Positions 1 through 9,115 are shown, numbered from the stretch's first letter. The stretch is 64,000 nt of DNA from CAYRIH01 sp964424375 (GCA_964424375.1 CAYRIH010000001.1:34010-98009), one strand, 5' to 3'. A program made the numbers and translations. Notes: generated from the sequence alone by a model not told the origin.

Positions 1-523
1 CCCTAGATTTACCAGTACTAACTTTCCCTAACTTGCCATAATCTTTAAACTTAGCTGTATCAAAATATATACCATCAGTTGTTGCATAGGTATAACCTTT
101 CTTCTCTAATTGCTGGATTAGCTTTATTTGCTGTTTGATATATTTAGTAGCCCAGGCAAATTTATCTGGTGGCTCAATATTCAAAGCCTTTAAATCTTTT
201 TTAAATAAATCCGCATAGTATTTAGTAATTTCTTTGGCTGTTTTCCCTTGTTTTCTAGCCGCTTCCTCAATCTTATCAAAACCAGTATCAGCATCTGATG
301 TCAGATGCCCGACATCCGTAACATTCATCACATGCTTAACTTTATAACCATTAAACTCTAAAACTCGCTTAAGAATATCCTCAAACAAATAAGTTCTTAA
401 ATTGCCAATATGAGCAGTTTGATAAACCGTAGGTCCGCAAGCATACAAAGATACCTGCGTTTTTTTAATTGGCTTAAAAACTTCTAATTTTTTGGATAAA
501 GAATTATATAGTTTAAGTGCCAC
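1..523 (-). CDS. cysS: Cysteinyl-tRNA synthetase, N-terminal part (cut by window edge)
   Basis: Class I synthetase that charges tRNA-Cys in the cytoplasm. About 174 N-terminal residues are visible and the rest lies beyond base 1. Seen: YACGPTVY followed by HIGN (the class I HIGH motif in its CysS setting) near residues 25-40, then [15 protein letters not shown], which is characteristic of CysS. The start is GTG at 521-523, chosen because AAGGAGGGG precedes it by a normal distance and the reading begins [12 protein letters not shown], the usual length before the Cys zinc ligand. It overlaps the end of the upstream EamA transporter gene by 11 bases, so the two are probably cotranscribed. The partial state is due only to the window edge. 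Confidence 0.95.
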   Translation of the reverse strand, partial: MALKLYNSLSKKLEVFKPIKKTQVSLYACGPTVYQTAHIGNLRTYLFEDILKRVLEFNGYKVKHVMNVTDVGHLTSDADTGFDKIEEAARKQGKTAKEITKYYADLFKKDLKALNIEPPDKFAWATKYIKQQIKLIQQLEKKGYTYATTDGIYFDTAKFKDYGKLGKVSTGKSR

Positions 524-1424
524 TATACCCCTCCTTGTAATTACCCCTCTTAAGAGATTGTTTTTCTACCAAATAAGCTCCCAGCAAAACAACTGCGCCA
601 CCTAAGATATTATTCAGTGTTATATGTTCCTTTAAAATGATTACAGATAAAAGAGCTACTTGAATCAACATAGTGTTCTGCAAAATAGCCGCCTCTATGG
701 CTTGTAATTGATCTAGAACGGCACTCCATAACATTCCAGCGAAACCAAAAATAATACCTACTACTACAATTACTAAAAGTACCTGCCATTGCAAAATTCC
801 GACCACACCATCTCTAACAATTCCGATGGGTAACAGAATGGCCGCTCCAATCCCCGTGCTAAATAAAGAGGTTATCATAGTTTCATCACCAGGACCTCGC
901 ACCACCAATCTAGTCAACACAGTGCTTAATGAATAAAAAACTTCTGCTATAAATATAATCATTATGCCAAATAAAGAACCTCCCAAAAAACCTCCTGAGA
1001 GAAAAATATAAACTCCCAAAACAGCCAAGAATATACCCATAATCTGCACATTGCGAGGCTTTTCTCTTAAAATCAAGAAGCTAAATATTACTACCAAAAC
1101 TGCACCTAAACCAGCAAACAAACCCGCGGTTGTCACAGTCACATATTTAATACCAATCACTGATAATAAAGGAGCTGTCACAAACCCAACCAGCCCTATT
1201 AAAATAAGAGGGATGAATCTATTTTTCATAACACCCCACTCCAACTTTGGTCGCTTGATAAAATAATAGGTCAACAGAACTACAAAAGCCACAGTCTGAA
1301 TCGCAGCTATTAAAATATATGGAGAAACAAAGCCTAACCCTAACTTAATAATAATCTTGGAGGCTGACCATAAAAAAGTTACAAACAGAGCTTGAAACAA
1401 AAATAATTTTTTAGAATCATTCAT
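513..1424 (-). CDS. EamA/DMT-family membrane transporter
   Basis: A 303-aa polytopic membrane protein with about ten hydrophobic helices in two similar halves, the layout of the drug/metabolite transporter (EamA) family. The second half ends with the typical [26 protein letters not shown] stretch followed by a last helix and a short basic tail. The substrate cannot be told from sequence; members export amino acids, nucleotides or metabolites. The ATG overlaps the recR stop as ATGA (1421-1424) with GGAGGAG just upstream, so translation is coupled to recR. It overlaps cysS by 11 bases downstream. Family is clear, function is not. Confidence 0.85.
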   Translation of the reverse strand: MNDSKKLFLFQALFVTFLWSASKIIIKLGLGFVSPYILIAAIQTVAFVVLLTYYFIKRPKLEWGVMKNRFIPLILIGLVGFVTAPLLSVIGIKYVTVTTAGLFAGLGAVLVVIFSFLILREKPRNVQIMGIFLAVLGVYIFLSGGFLGGSLFGIMIIFIAEVFYSLSTVLTRLVVRGPGDETMITSLFSTGIGAAILLPIGIVRDGVVGILQWQVLLVIVVVGIIFGFAGMLWSAVLDQLQAIEAAILQNTMLIQVALLSVIILKEHITLNNILGGAVVLLGAYLVEKQSLKRGNYKEGYSGT

Positions 1425-2020
1425 GCGCTCCTCCTACCTTCCAGAGCCCGCGTCAAAGTAACTTCATCGGCATACTCCAAGTCCCCACCTATTGGTAGCC
1501 CGCTAGCAATCCGAGTTATATTTACTTTCAATGACTGAAGCAGTTTTTTGATATACATAGCCGTTGCCTCTCCTTCAATATTGTGATTAGTGGCAATAAT
1601 CACCTCTTTAACGCCGTCAGATTTAATCCGCGCATCTAAATCAGCCAAATTTAGTTGTTCAGCGATAATTCCTTCTATAGGTGATAAACATCCTCCCAGC
1701 ACATGATACCGACCATTAAAACTGCGGATTTTTTCCAAAGCCAATACATCTAAAGGTTCCTCAACTATGCATAATAAATCTTGATCCCGACTAGTATCTG
1801 CACAAATTGAACATGGATTGCTATCAGCTATATTATGACAACGATCACAATATAAAAGATCTTGTTTCAAATCCAAAAATGCCTCGCCCAGCTCTTTAAT
1901 TTCAGTATTTGGGTTCTTGATTAAATAAAAAACCAGCCTAGAAGCAGTTTTTGGGCCAATACCAGGCAATTTACTTAATTGCTGGATTAATACAGAAATT
2001 GATCGAGGTAAAGAATACAT
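1421..2020 (-). CDS. recR: Recombination protein RecR
   Basis: RecR works with RecO (and RecF) to load RecA on gapped DNA. The 199-aa length is normal. Seen in order: an N-terminal helix-hairpin-helix (LSKLPGIGPKTASRLVFYLI, residues ~16-35), a C4 zinc finger (CDRCHNI...NPCSIC, ~58-74), a Toprim domain beginning LCIVEEPLDVLALEK (~84-98) and the C-terminal Walker-like ASGLPIGGDLEYAD segment. It follows ybaB by 7 bases, the standard dnaX-ybaB-recR neighbourhood, although here dnaB and three other genes separate dnaX from ybaB. Confidence 0.97.
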   Translation of the reverse strand: MYSLPRSISVLIQQLSKLPGIGPKTASRLVFYLIKNPNTEIKELGEAFLDLKQDLLYCDRCHNIADSNPCSICADTSRDQDLLCIVEEPLDVLALEKIRSFNGRYHVLGGCLSPIEGIIAEQLNLADLDARIKSDGVKEVIIATNHNIEGEATAMYIKKLLQSLKVNITRIASGLPIGGDLEYADEVTLTRALEGRRSA

Positions 2021-2027
2021 AATTAAT

Positions 2028-2327
2028 TTATAACCCTGGTATACCCAAGCCTCCTACCAACTCTTTAGTTCTATTCGCGGCTGCTTGTTGAGATTTCTTA
2101 ACAGCTGAACTAAAGGCTTGGCTTAAAAATTTTACCAAACTATCTTTTTCTGCCATATTTACCAAACCATCATCTATCTCAATAGAAAGTACTTTTTGCT
2201 CCCCATTAAGTGTAACCCTAACTTTTCCTCCTAATTCTTCACCAACAAACTGCATTTCCCTCAGTTCTCTTTGGAGCTGTTTGGCTTTACTTTGCAGCTC
2301 CCACATTTTTTTAGCTTTATCAAACAT
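2028..2327 (-). CDS. ybaB: YbaB/EbfC family nucleoid-associated protein
   Basis: A 99-aa small DNA-binding protein of the YbaB/EbfC family, dimeric nucleoid proteins found next to recR in most bacteria. Seen: an N-terminal amphipathic helix rich in K/Q (MFDKAKKMWELQSKAKQLQ), the conserved VRVTLNGEQKVLSIEIDDGL strand pair, and a C-terminal helix ending AANRTKELVGGLGIPGL, which matches the family glycine-rich tail. It lies 7 bases upstream of recR and 11 bases downstream of the PPIase gene, inside one minus-strand operon. Confidence 0.93.
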   Translation of the reverse strand: MFDKAKKMWELQSKAKQLQRELREMQFVGEELGGKVRVTLNGEQKVLSIEIDDGLVNMAEKDSLVKFLSQAFSSAVKKSQQAAANRTKELVGGLGIPGL

Positions 2328-2338
2328 ATATCTAAAAA

Positions 2339-3079
2339 TTAATTACTACTTAATATAACATCCTCTATTATCACATCTTCAACCAGTTTATCACCTGGTA
2401 TTATAGTTTTAGATTGACCAATTTTATCTACTATATCCATACCGCTTACTACTACCCCAAAAGGTGTATGTTGACCATCTAAGCTAGAAAGTTCTTCTCT
2501 GGTAATGATAAAAAATTGACTGCCATTGGTATCGGGACCAGAATTGGCCATAGCTATTACTCCTCTGACTAGCTTAGGGGTATTTTTGTTGAATTCATCT
2601 GCAAATTGATATCCCGGATCACCTGTTCCGTCATTATCAGGATTATCATCACGAGATAGTGGATCTCCTGATTGAATCATAAAATCATCTATGACGCGAT
2701 GAAAGCTAACGCCATCATAAAAATCTTTTTGGGCCAGCAGAATAAAATTAGCCACTGTATTGGGTGCTGAATCAGGCATAAATTCTAACTTAATATCACC
2801 ATAGGTAGTCTTTAAAAGAGCAAATCGATTATCCACTAGCTCCTGACGATTAAGCGATCCAAACTCACCAGATATAACATTTCGCTGAGACATCCAAATA
2901 ATACCTTTAGGAACAGACCATATTACTAAACCAACTACCACTAAACTGCCTATCAATAAAAATAATTGCTTCCAGGGAAAAGATACCCGATACAAACGTT
3001 TCTGAGCCTGCCAGCGGCGCAACTGTTCCTCTTTAACGGCTACCTTCCTAGCTTTTCTAAGTCTTTGACGTTTTGACAT
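2339..3079 (-). CDS. Membrane-anchored cyclophilin-type peptidyl-prolyl isomerase
   Basis: A 246-aa protein with a very basic N-terminus (MSKRQRLRKARKVAVKEEQ), a single membrane helix at about residues 38-57, and a cyclophilin domain outside (~85-245). The domain carries the family core: VSFHRVIDDFMIQSGDP, then a GTGDPGYQFADEF segment, LVRGVIAMANSGPDTNGSQFFI and a LDGQHTPFGVVVSGMDIVD stretch. It should catalyse cis-trans isomerisation of prolyl bonds in secreted proteins. The signal-anchor and basic cytoplasmic head are common in Patescibacteria homologues. Operon position is between two envelope proteins and ybaB. Confidence 0.93.
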   Translation of the reverse strand: MSKRQRLRKARKVAVKEEQLRRWQAQKRLYRVSFPWKQLFLLIGSLVVVGLVIWSVPKGIIWMSQRNVISGEFGSLNRQELVDNRFALLKTTYGDIKLEFMPDSAPNTVANFILLAQKDFYDGVSFHRVIDDFMIQSGDPLSRDDNPDNDGTGDPGYQFADEFNKNTPKLVRGVIAMANSGPDTNGSQFFIITREELSSLDGQHTPFGVVVSGMDIVDKIGQSKTIIPGDKLVEDVIIEDVILSSN

Positions 3080-3200
3080 ATAACTTTTTAGTTTATGAAT
3101 TTATTTTATCACACTAATTACCCTTAAAATTCCCCTATTAAACAACTTTAACAACCCCAAAAGAGGATTACCTACTTTGGTTGTTTTAATTATTATTGGA

Positions 3201-3386
3201 TTAAAAACCCGGCAGCATCGGTTGGGCTACTAAGTTTGTCCCCCACAATACAACATAAGGTCCAACTACCTGAATAATTACTATGGCAATCAATATAACT
3301 GCCAACTGGCGCCAAAAAGAATTGGTAAAATCTCTTTGACGATAAGCTTCTTGCTTAAAATCTCTAATAAATTGTCTAGACAACAT
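3201..3386 (-). CDS. Small single-pass membrane protein, unknown
   Basis: 61 residues: a charged amphipathic N-terminus (RQFIRDFKQEAYRQRDF), then one membrane helix at about residues 28-48 (AVILIAIVIIQVVGPYVVLW) and a short tail ending PMLPGF. Not recognised. Its ATG overlaps the stop of the upstream 425-aa surface protein by one base (TAATG, 3384-3388), which strongly suggests coupled translation and a shared role in the envelope. Coding is supported by the overlap and amino-acid make-up, not by homology. Confidence 0.65.
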   Translation of the reverse strand: MLSRQFIRDFKQEAYRQRDFTNSFWRQLAVILIAIVIIQVVGPYVVLWGTNLVAQPMLPGF

Positions 3387-4663
3387 TATTTTACTGGGTT
3401 AGAAAATACACTTAATAATTTCTCAAAAAAACCTTGGGGAGGAGGTGGAGCTACCATATCTTCACCCGGAGGCGCCCCATCTATAACTGATTCAATCATA
3501 CCAGTCCTTGTTAGATATAGTAAAGTGGCTCCGAAAGTAGTTTGCGGCACAGGAAATTCCATTAATACCGGCAAAGCATTAATTTGAGCAATGTCTGCTA
3601 TGGCATCCAGTTCTAGTGGAGTAGCTAATTGCTTATCTTGTACTTTACGGACAAATTCATCTATTAGTTTCTGAATTTCTTTAGCTTCACTCATAGTGTA
3701 AGGCTGGTTATGTATATCATCAATTTGAGACATTCCCGAATCAGAAAAATCATCTACTCCACTCATCGGAGTATGCTGAGTATCTGTAACTATTAAAACA
3801 ATTTTACTATTAACACTATGGGCATCAGGATCAGTGCCTTTGGCATTTATTACCAAATTATAACGAGTTGCTGCCATAGAATCAGATGTCGAAATTACCA
3901 AATCAGCCACAAATGGCGGCTGGGCTGAAACTGGGATAAACTGGGTTGTCATACCCTCTGTTAAACCAGTTAAAGACAAATTTATAACATTAGCATAACC
4001 ATTTAGTGGTGTAACCGAAATTTTATAAACAACCGTACCGCCACTTTTGATAGTATGTTCTTCTGGTTTAACTCCTATATCAAAAATTGGACTATCAGCT
4101 GGCGTAGTAATTGGAGTCAAGGTTATAGAATTAACCCCCCACAAATTGGCTCCACTGCGCTCAAAACTTAGTATTAGTTCATTATTCTCAACTGTAGTAT
4201 TAAAAGTAAATGTCTCCCACTCCCCAATTTGAGAGCTGATAATATAACTGTAGCCAGCTACTGACAATCTAGTAGAAAAATTATCACTCAAGTCACCGCT
4301 CATTAAATTAACTGCATAGTTACCATTAGCAATATCACTGATTTTAAACTCAGCTCCGCCTACTCCCGTATTTGAATCTCGCAAGCGCAAATCTGATACT
4401 GCTGCCCCGCTGCTTTTTGCTATCACACCCCCCAGCCAGCCAAATTTTATATCATCACTACTCTGGGGATAAGTTGAAGCATTGCCATTAACAGCTATAT
4501 AACCAGAGGCTATCCCCTGACCATCGCCAAAATCGAACTTGTATAATACATCGCCTTCAGTTGCCAAGCTAAATCCTACAAATATCAAAAGTAGTACTCC
4601 CATTGCCATCAGAGTCCGCAATTCACTTTTAGCTATCTTAAGTACAAAATTAGACGCTACCAT
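3386..4663 (-). CDS. Secreted/anchored protein with carbohydrate-binding-like beta domains
   Basis: 425 residues. An N-terminal membrane segment or signal (~19-36, LMAMGVLLLIFVGFSLA) is followed by a jelly-roll-like domain beginning YKFDFGDGQGIASGYIAV (~42-60). That opening resembles the malectin/rhamnogalacturonase accessory modules in which FDFG...G...V is the first strand. An Ig-like domain (~195-300, with VVYKISVTPLNGYANVINLSLTGL spread over two strands) comes next, then a helical C-terminal part with a Pro-rich stretch (EDMVAPPPPQGF). No catalytic motif was seen. Probably an extracellular, membrane-tethered binding protein. It is coupled by a one-base overlap to the small membrane protein downstream. 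Domain assignment is inference from pattern. Confidence 0.6.
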   Translation of the reverse strand: MVASNFVLKIAKSELRTLMAMGVLLLIFVGFSLATEGDVLYKFDFGDGQGIASGYIAVNGNASTYPQSSDDIKFGWLGGVIAKSSGAAVSDLRLRDSNTGVGGAEFKISDIANGNYAVNLMSGDLSDNFSTRLSVAGYSYIISSQIGEWETFTFNTTVENNELILSFERSGANLWGVNSITLTPITTPADSPIFDIGVKPEEHTIKSGGTVVYKISVTPLNGYANVINLSLTGLTEGMTTQFIPVSAQPPFVADLVISTSDSMAATRYNLVINAKGTDPDAHSVNSKIVLIVTDTQHTPMSGVDDFSDSGMSQIDDIHNQPYTMSEAKEIQKLIDEFVRKVQDKQLATPLELDAIADIAQINALPVLMEFPVPQTTFGATLLYLTRTGMIESVIDGAPPGEDMVAPPPPQGFFEKLLSVFSNPVK

Positions 4664-4708
4664 AGCACAACGATAAAATATAAAACCTACTTTATATTAT
4701 ACCAATTT

Positions 4709-6094
4709 CTAGCCAGACTCTTCTATTGTAGCTGCTATTTCTGGAGCTATCTCTCTAGTAGTTTCTAATGCCCTGAAAACCATTATTTCCGGCTGGAAGT
4801 ATAGTTCAAACTGACCAATAGGACCATTACGATGCTTGGCTATAATAATATCAGCAATGTTAGTTCTATCAGAATCTTTATCATAATAATCTTCTCGATA
4901 AATAAACACTACTACATCGGCATCTTGTTCAATCGAGCCACTTTCACGCAAGTCTGAAAGCTGAGGAGTGTGTTTAGGCCTTTTTTCTACCTCACGGGAA
5001 AGCTGAGAAACAGCAATGATTGGGATATTCAATTCTCTAGCTAAACCTTTAAGGCCTCTGGAAATCTCTGATATTTCCTGCACTCGACTTTCGGACGATC
5101 TTCTGCCTTCCATTAACTGCAGATAGTCAATAATTAACAAATCTAACCCTTTTTCTGATTGTAATCGCCTGGCTTTGGTGCGCATTTCCATTATATTAGT
5201 TCCCGGAGAATCATCGATATAAATCGCTGTTTCTGAAAGTGTGCTAATAGCATCACCAATTTTAGTAAAATCTTCCTCTTTTAAATTGCCTGTTCTAAGT
5301 CTCCAAGAATCTACCCCTGAAGAAGCACTAATTAATCTATCCGCTACCTGCTCCTTGGACATCTCTAAATGAAACATACCCACAGAGAAGCCCGCTGATG
5401 CCGCATTAAGAGCAAAGTTTAATACTAAACTAGTTTTACCCATGCTGGGACGAGCTGCCACTACAATAAGATCAGATTTTTGCAAACCTGCCAAAGTATT
5501 ATCCAAAGTTTTAAAGCCAGTAGGAATACCCCTCAACTCGCCTTTATGTTCATGTAGTTTATCAATGCGCTCAAAAGCTACTTCTAAAACTTCTTTAACA
5601 GGAACAAAGCTAGTTTTGAGATATTTTTGGGATACTGCAAATAATGTCCGCTCGGCCTTATCTAAAAGTTCATCAACTTCACTGGCTTGGTCTCGACCGA
5701 AGACTTCTATCTCGTTAGCGGCGGCAATTAAACGGCGTAAAGTAGCCTTGCTGGCTATAATTTCAGCATATCGCGCCACATTGGCACTGCTGGGTAAACT
5801 GCCGGCCAACTCGGCTAAATAACTAGCTCCGCCAATAATTTCTAATTTCTTTTTATTCTTCAGCAAATCCGTTACTATCACTACATCCAAGGGCCTTTGT
5901 TTGTCATACAAAGCAACCATGACATCAAAAACAATCCGATGGCGCTCTTCATAGAAATCCTCAGGTTTTAAAATATCTGCCACTTTAATCATGGCATCTT
6001 TATCCAATAACAAAGATCCCAGAAGAGATTTCTCGGCATCTATATTCTGGGGAGGCATAATTCCACCTGGAAATGTTTTGTTAGTCATAGTCAT
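4709..6094 (-). CDS. dnaB: Replicative DNA helicase DnaB
   Basis: Hexameric helicase that unwinds DNA at the replication fork. 461 aa, normal length. Seen: the N-terminal DnaB domain (PPQNIDAEKSLLGSLLLD, ~14-31), a linker, then the RecA-like motor with Walker A VVAARPSMGKTSLVLN (~208-223), the H1a motif MFHLEMSK, Walker B DLLIIDYLQLM and the H4 segment SQLSREVEKRPKH followed by LSDLRESGSIEQDAD. No intein. It sits between dnaX (15-bp gap upstream) and an envelope-protein gene. Confidence 0.97.
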   Translation of the reverse strand: MTMTNKTFPGGIMPPQNIDAEKSLLGSLLLDKDAMIKVADILKPEDFYEERHRIVFDVMVALYDKQRPLDVVIVTDLLKNKKKLEIIGGASYLAELAGSLPSSANVARYAEIIASKATLRRLIAAANEIEVFGRDQASEVDELLDKAERTLFAVSQKYLKTSFVPVKEVLEVAFERIDKLHEHKGELRGIPTGFKTLDNTLAGLQKSDLIVVAARPSMGKTSLVLNFALNAASAGFSVGMFHLEMSKEQVADRLISASSGVDSWRLRTGNLKEEDFTKIGDAISTLSETAIYIDDSPGTNIMEMRTKARRLQSEKGLDLLIIDYLQLMEGRRSSESRVQEISEISRGLKGLARELNIPIIAVSQLSREVEKRPKHTPQLSDLRESGSIEQDADVVVFIYREDYYDKDSDRTNIADIIIAKHRNGPIGQFELYFQPEIMVFRALETTREIAPEIAATIEESG

Positions 6095-6109
6095 TAGTAA
6101 AATTGGACT

Positions 6110-7573
6110 CTATATTATATCAAAAACTTTAGCTACCTGATTTTTTTCTTTATTCACCGTCTGAGACACCACACATTCCACTATTGCATTTTTTATACCT
6201 AATTCATTGGCGGTAGAAGAAATCAATAATAAATTATTAGCTTTACTGATAACATCTTTTAAAAATTCGCTGGGAGCAGTGATTATTAATTTATCGCCCT
6301 GCAAATCAACTTGACTATTCTTCATTAAAGCGCTCAAAGCAGGATTAGTAATAGATACTTTTTGGCACAATTCCGGCCAGAAATTAGAATTTGGTTTAGA
6401 TTTAATGGATTCAGGCTCTTGGATTTTGGGTTTTGTTTGCGGTGCTGGCTCTGGTTTTGGATTGGCAGTTTTGCTCGCCAATTTTTTAGTATCATCAGTC
6501 GCCCGTACCATTACCATCTCCAAAGCCAACTGTGGGATGCTCGCTATCCGGTAATTATTATTAGCTTCTATGAGACGCTGTAATAAATTAATCAGCTCAT
6601 TGGGGCTTAATTGTTGAGACTGGCTTCCCATAATTTTCTTTTCATCTGCAGACCTGCTGACTAATTCCTCGTTTCCTAATCTAATCATCAACAATTCGCG
6701 CAGATAACCTATCCAATTTTTAGTTAGTTGATTAATATCATAACCTTTGAAATAGACATTATTGATAATATCAATACCGACTAAAGTATCTTTGTTTAAA
6801 ATTGCTTGAGTTAATTCCTGCACTACAGTGTTGTCAGTAATGCCTAAGATTTTTTCTAAGGTTTGTTTATCAATTTCACTTACACCTAAGCTGACCACCT
6901 GATCTAGGATACTTAAAGAATCTCGCAAACTGCCTTCAGAGTTTTGGGCAATTAAAGATACAGCATCATCTGTAATTGAAATCTTTTCTGATGAGACTAC
7001 TTTTTTAAGCTGATTGATTATTTCATCCCAAGACAAATGGTGAAAATCAAAATACTGACACCGAGAAACAACTGTGGGAAGCAATTTATGCACTTCTGTA
7101 GTGGCTAGGATAAAAATCACATGTCCGGGAGGTTCTTCTAATGTTTTCAACAAAGCATTAAAAGCATTTTTGGACAGCATGTGAACTTCATCTACAATAT
7201 AGACCTTATATTTTCCTACTGATGGGGCTAAATTAACTTTCTCGATTAAATCTCTGACATCATCAACGCCAGTATGAGAAGCGGCATCAATTTCAATTAA
7301 ATCTATCATGATGCCAGACAAAGCCGCTTGGCAGTTCTTGCATTCTCCGCAAGGCTCCCCGTCAGATTTAATATCCGAACAATTAACCGCTTTAGCTAAT
7401 AATCTGGCCATAGAAGTTTTGCCTGTTCCTCTGGGACCGGCAAAAAGATAAGCATGACTAACTTTATTAGCTTTAATTGAATTAACAATTGTTTGCTTAA
7501 CATGATCTTGGCCTACAAAATCCGCAAATTTTTGCGGCCGCCATTTTCTATATAAAACCTGCTCTTTTGCCAT
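6110..7573 (-). CDS. dnaX: DNA polymerase III subunit gamma/tau
   Basis: Clamp-loader ATPase. 487 aa, closer to the short (gamma-like) form with a modest tail. Seen: YRKWRPQKFADFVGQDHV at the N-terminus, Walker A AGPRGTGKTSMARLLA (~45-60), the four-Cys zinc module (C-x8-C-x2-C-x2-C around residues 65-80), Walker B KVYIVDEVHMLS, sensor 1 LATTEVHKLLPTVVSRCQ and the SRC arginine finger. A Lys/Pro-rich linker (~375-400) leads to a C-terminal domain. I saw no clear A-rich slippery site for programmed frameshifting. GGGGAGGT precedes the ATG, and a TG-N-TATGAT extended -10 lies near 7599-7604. Confidence 0.97.
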   Translation of the reverse strand: MAKEQVLYRKWRPQKFADFVGQDHVKQTIVNSIKANKVSHAYLFAGPRGTGKTSMARLLAKAVNCSDIKSDGEPCGECKNCQAALSGIMIDLIEIDAASHTGVDDVRDLIEKVNLAPSVGKYKVYIVDEVHMLSKNAFNALLKTLEEPPGHVIFILATTEVHKLLPTVVSRCQYFDFHHLSWDEIINQLKKVVSSEKISITDDAVSLIAQNSEGSLRDSLSILDQVVSLGVSEIDKQTLEKILGITDNTVVQELTQAILNKDTLVGIDIINNVYFKGYDINQLTKNWIGYLRELLMIRLGNEELVSRSADEKKIMGSQSQQLSPNELINLLQRLIEANNNYRIASIPQLALEMVMVRATDDTKKLASKTANPKPEPAPQTKPKIQEPESIKSKPNSNFWPELCQKVSITNPALSALMKNSQVDLQGDKLIITAPSEFLKDVISKANNLLLISSTANELGIKNAIVECVVSQTVNKEKNQVAKVFDII

Positions 7574-7712
7574 ATAATAATCTACCTCCCCAATAAACTA
7601 CTTTTTATCATACCACGACGTCGCGGTGAATGCCGCTAAATCGTTTTTGCAAATTGAGAGAATCAACAAGTTGATTCAAGAGCATATAATCTTCTCCCAG
7701 ACTACAAAACCC

Positions 7713-7741
7713 TTGACTACAAAACTATTTTTTAGTATTAA
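7713..7741 (+). promoter_or_regulatory. Sigma70-type promoter for the 7782 gene
   Basis: TTGACT (7713-7718), 17-bp spacer, TATTAA (7736-7741) on the plus strand, about 40 bases before the ATG at 7782. Confidence 0.7.
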
Positions 7742-7781
7742 TTAGATATCTTTGACATCCCAGAAAAGGAGGAGACAGAAA

Positions 7782-8282
7782 ATGTACATTTATACCGCCA
7801 TAGTAATACCTTTTGTACTTATGGTTCTATCGCTTGCGGCAACATTGTATTTAGCTGCTGACATCACCAGAACTGTACATAACTCCGGAGACATTTTATA
7901 CACTGATGATCATTACAGTTTTGAAAAAACAGCATTCCTAATAAGAACTGTAATTTTTTGTGTATCCATGGTCACTTTGGCATTTCACTTCGGCTGGTTG
8001 GTCTGGGGAAACCTTCACTTCGGCTGGTTAATTGCATCTATAATTATATGCAACACTGCTTACGCCATATTTGACATAATCTATGACGAACTCAGTGACC
8101 ACTGGATGTACAAAAAATCTGCCTTCGCTTTAGTTGTTCTGTTCAATAAGACAACAACCCCACTGTGGTTATTGACTATTGCCCTGGCTCCGCTTGGCTG
8201 GCTTTTTTCAATGATATCTTATAGAGACAGTCGCGAAAACTTGTATGATCATAAAATATATAGATCATACTCCGAACAATAA
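7782..8282 (+). CDS. Four-helix membrane protein, unknown
   Basis: 166 aa from ATG 7782, chosen because AAGGAGGAG (7766-7774) sits eight bases upstream; the longer TTG reading from 7752 would run through the ribosome-binding site. About four hydrophobic helices: ~4-24, ~46-66, ~72-95 and ~118-140, with the last loop and a charged tail (SYRDSRENLYDHKIYRSYSEQ region). Not recognised. It stands alone between its own promoter and its own terminator, on the opposite strand to its neighbours, so it is a monocistronic accessory gene. Confidence 0.7.
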   Translation: MYIYTAIVIPFVLMVLSLAATLYLAADITRTVHNSGDILYTDDHYSFEKTAFLIRTVIFCVSMVTLAFHFGWLVWGNLHFGWLIASIIICNTAYAIFDIIYDELSDHWMYKKSAFALVVLFNKTTTPLWLLTIALAPLGWLFSMISYRDSRENLYDHKIYRSYSEQ

Positions 8283-8303
8283 TGTGCGAAAAACAAACCA
8301 ATC

Positions 8304-8337
8304 ACGCTCAGACAATCATGTCTGAGCGTATTTATTT
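8304..8337 (+). terminator. Intrinsic terminator after the 7782 gene
   Basis: Perfect 11-bp stem ACGCTCAGACA / TGTCTGAGCGT (8304-8314, 8319-8329) with an ATCA loop, followed by ATTTATTTT. Confidence 0.85.
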
Positions 8338-8347
8338 TAACCATATT

Positions 8348-8737
8348 TTAATGGCGAATGGTTCTCCGGCATTTGGCAAACCAAAACAAATCGCTGATTA
8401 CAGCTACTACAAATGCAATTATAAATGCATAAAATATAAAGTCTGGAGAAAGCTCAACGCCAAAAAATTTATTTGTATAATGATATACGAAACCGCTGGC
8501 ATAAGTATTTACAGAATCATAGCGATTGCGAAGCCAAATCTCCCAATTAGTCAAAAAACATGAACTAGTAAAAAGATAAGAAAGTACTGTTAAAACTGCC
8601 ACTATATAATATCCGATTCTGAACCATCTTAATTTTCTGGCTAAACCAAAAATAAAAACCAAAGGGCCGAGTAACAAAATAACAACCATTGAACCGTGAG
8701 CTATAACAATAATGTCAGCGAGAAATTTACCGTACAT
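8348..8737 (-). CDS. DUF2784-like four-helix membrane protein
   Basis: 129 aa with four membrane helices. Seen: the N-terminal LADIIVIAHGSMVVILLLGPL helix, and later CFLTNWEIWLRNRYD...GFVYHYTNKFFGVELSPDF, which matches the DUF2784 pattern (a C-x-L-T-x-x-E-x-W-L-R block followed by a helix-bounded HY). The function of that family is not known. Read from a start just inside the large palindrome at 8757-8788, with ATAAGGAT as a weak ribosome-binding site. Confidence 0.7.
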   Translation of the reverse strand: MYGKFLADIIVIAHGSMVVILLLGPLVFIFGLARKLRWFRIGYYIVAVLTVLSYLFTSSCFLTNWEIWLRNRYDSVNTYASGFVYHYTNKFFGVELSPDFIFYAFIIAFVVAVISDLFWFAKCRRTIRH

Positions 8738-8756
8738 AATATTTTATCCTTATTTT

Positions 8757-8788
8757 TTAACGGTTCTGCTGTACAGCAGAACCGTTAA
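8757..8788. repeat. 32-bp perfect palindrome, family P1
   Basis: Each half reads TTAACGGTTCTGCTGT, with perfect dyad symmetry about 8772/8773. It contains the stop codon of the wHTH gene (8785-8787) and lies just upstream of the DUF2784 gene. Relatives: 9086-9115, 25901-25940 (core only) and 52855-52886. It could terminate transcription, although no U-tract follows on the minus strand, or bind a dimeric protein. Confidence 0.85.
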
Positions 8789-9066
8789 GATTTGAGACGA
8801 TATTTTACATATTTACCGGTATCGCCAATCTGTTCTACTATCCCCTGTTTTTCTAATTCGTCTAAATCGCGGGTGGCCTGAGCATCAGAAACTTTAGTTA
8901 ATTCCTGATATTCATCATTAGTAATTTCTCTGTTCTTCTTTAAATAGTCCATCACCAATCGCTGCCGCTTAGCGATTGGATCTTCTATCACTGCTTTAGG
9001 CTTCAAAACAAGCCGCGCGATAACAAACCCTACAACAACCCCAATAAATAATTCTAAATAATCCAT
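8785..9066 (-). CDS. Membrane-anchored winged-helix protein
   Basis: 93 aa. An N-terminal membrane helix (~4-22, ELFIGVVVGFVIARLVL) is followed by a DeoR/MarR-like winged helix: RQRLVMDYLKKNREITNDEY, then VSDAQATRDLDELEKQG as the recognition helix, then the wing VEQIGDTGKYVKYRL. This form, a tiny wHTH tethered to the membrane, is probably a regulator; the target is unknown. The ATG lies exactly six bases after a TATGAT -10 hexamer, so the mRNA may be leaderless. It sits beside the defence operon and could control it (inference from location). Confidence 0.75.
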   Translation of the reverse strand: MDYLELFIGVVVGFVIARLVLKPKAVIEDPIAKRQRLVMDYLKKNREITNDEYQELTKVSDAQATRDLDELEKQGIVEQIGDTGKYVKYRLKS

Positions 9067-9072
9067 ATTTTA

Positions 9073-9078
9073 ATCATA
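9073..9078 (-). promoter_or_regulatory. -10 hexamer of a leaderless promoter (wHTH gene)
   Basis: TATGAT on the minus strand, six bases before the ATG at 9066. The P1 palindrome 9086-9115 occupies the place of the -35 region. Confidence 0.55.
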
Positions 9079-9085
9079 CATCATC

Positions 9086-9115
9086 CAACAGTTCTGCTGT
9101 ACAGCAGAACTGTTG
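9086..9115. repeat. 30-bp perfect palindrome, family P1
   Basis: Half-site CAACAGTTCTGCTGT, perfect dyad about 9100/9101. Same core as 8757-8788, with compensating changes (CGG/CCG to CAG/CTG) that keep the pairing. The 9116-9242 stretch next to it holds two small hairpins (AAAGAGA-actg-TCTCTTT near 9139; CGATC-gaaa-GATCG near 9219) and no gene. Confidence 0.85.

Noticed and set aside
6110..7573. Programmed frameshift in dnaX producing gamma and tau
   Set aside because: No A-rich slippery sequence with a following stem at the right place; one continuous frame gives a plausible protein.
8757..9115. LexA/SOS operators in the P1 palindromes
   Set aside because: CTGTACAG lacks the eight-base spacing of known LexA boxes and the symmetry extends much further; no lexA in the window.
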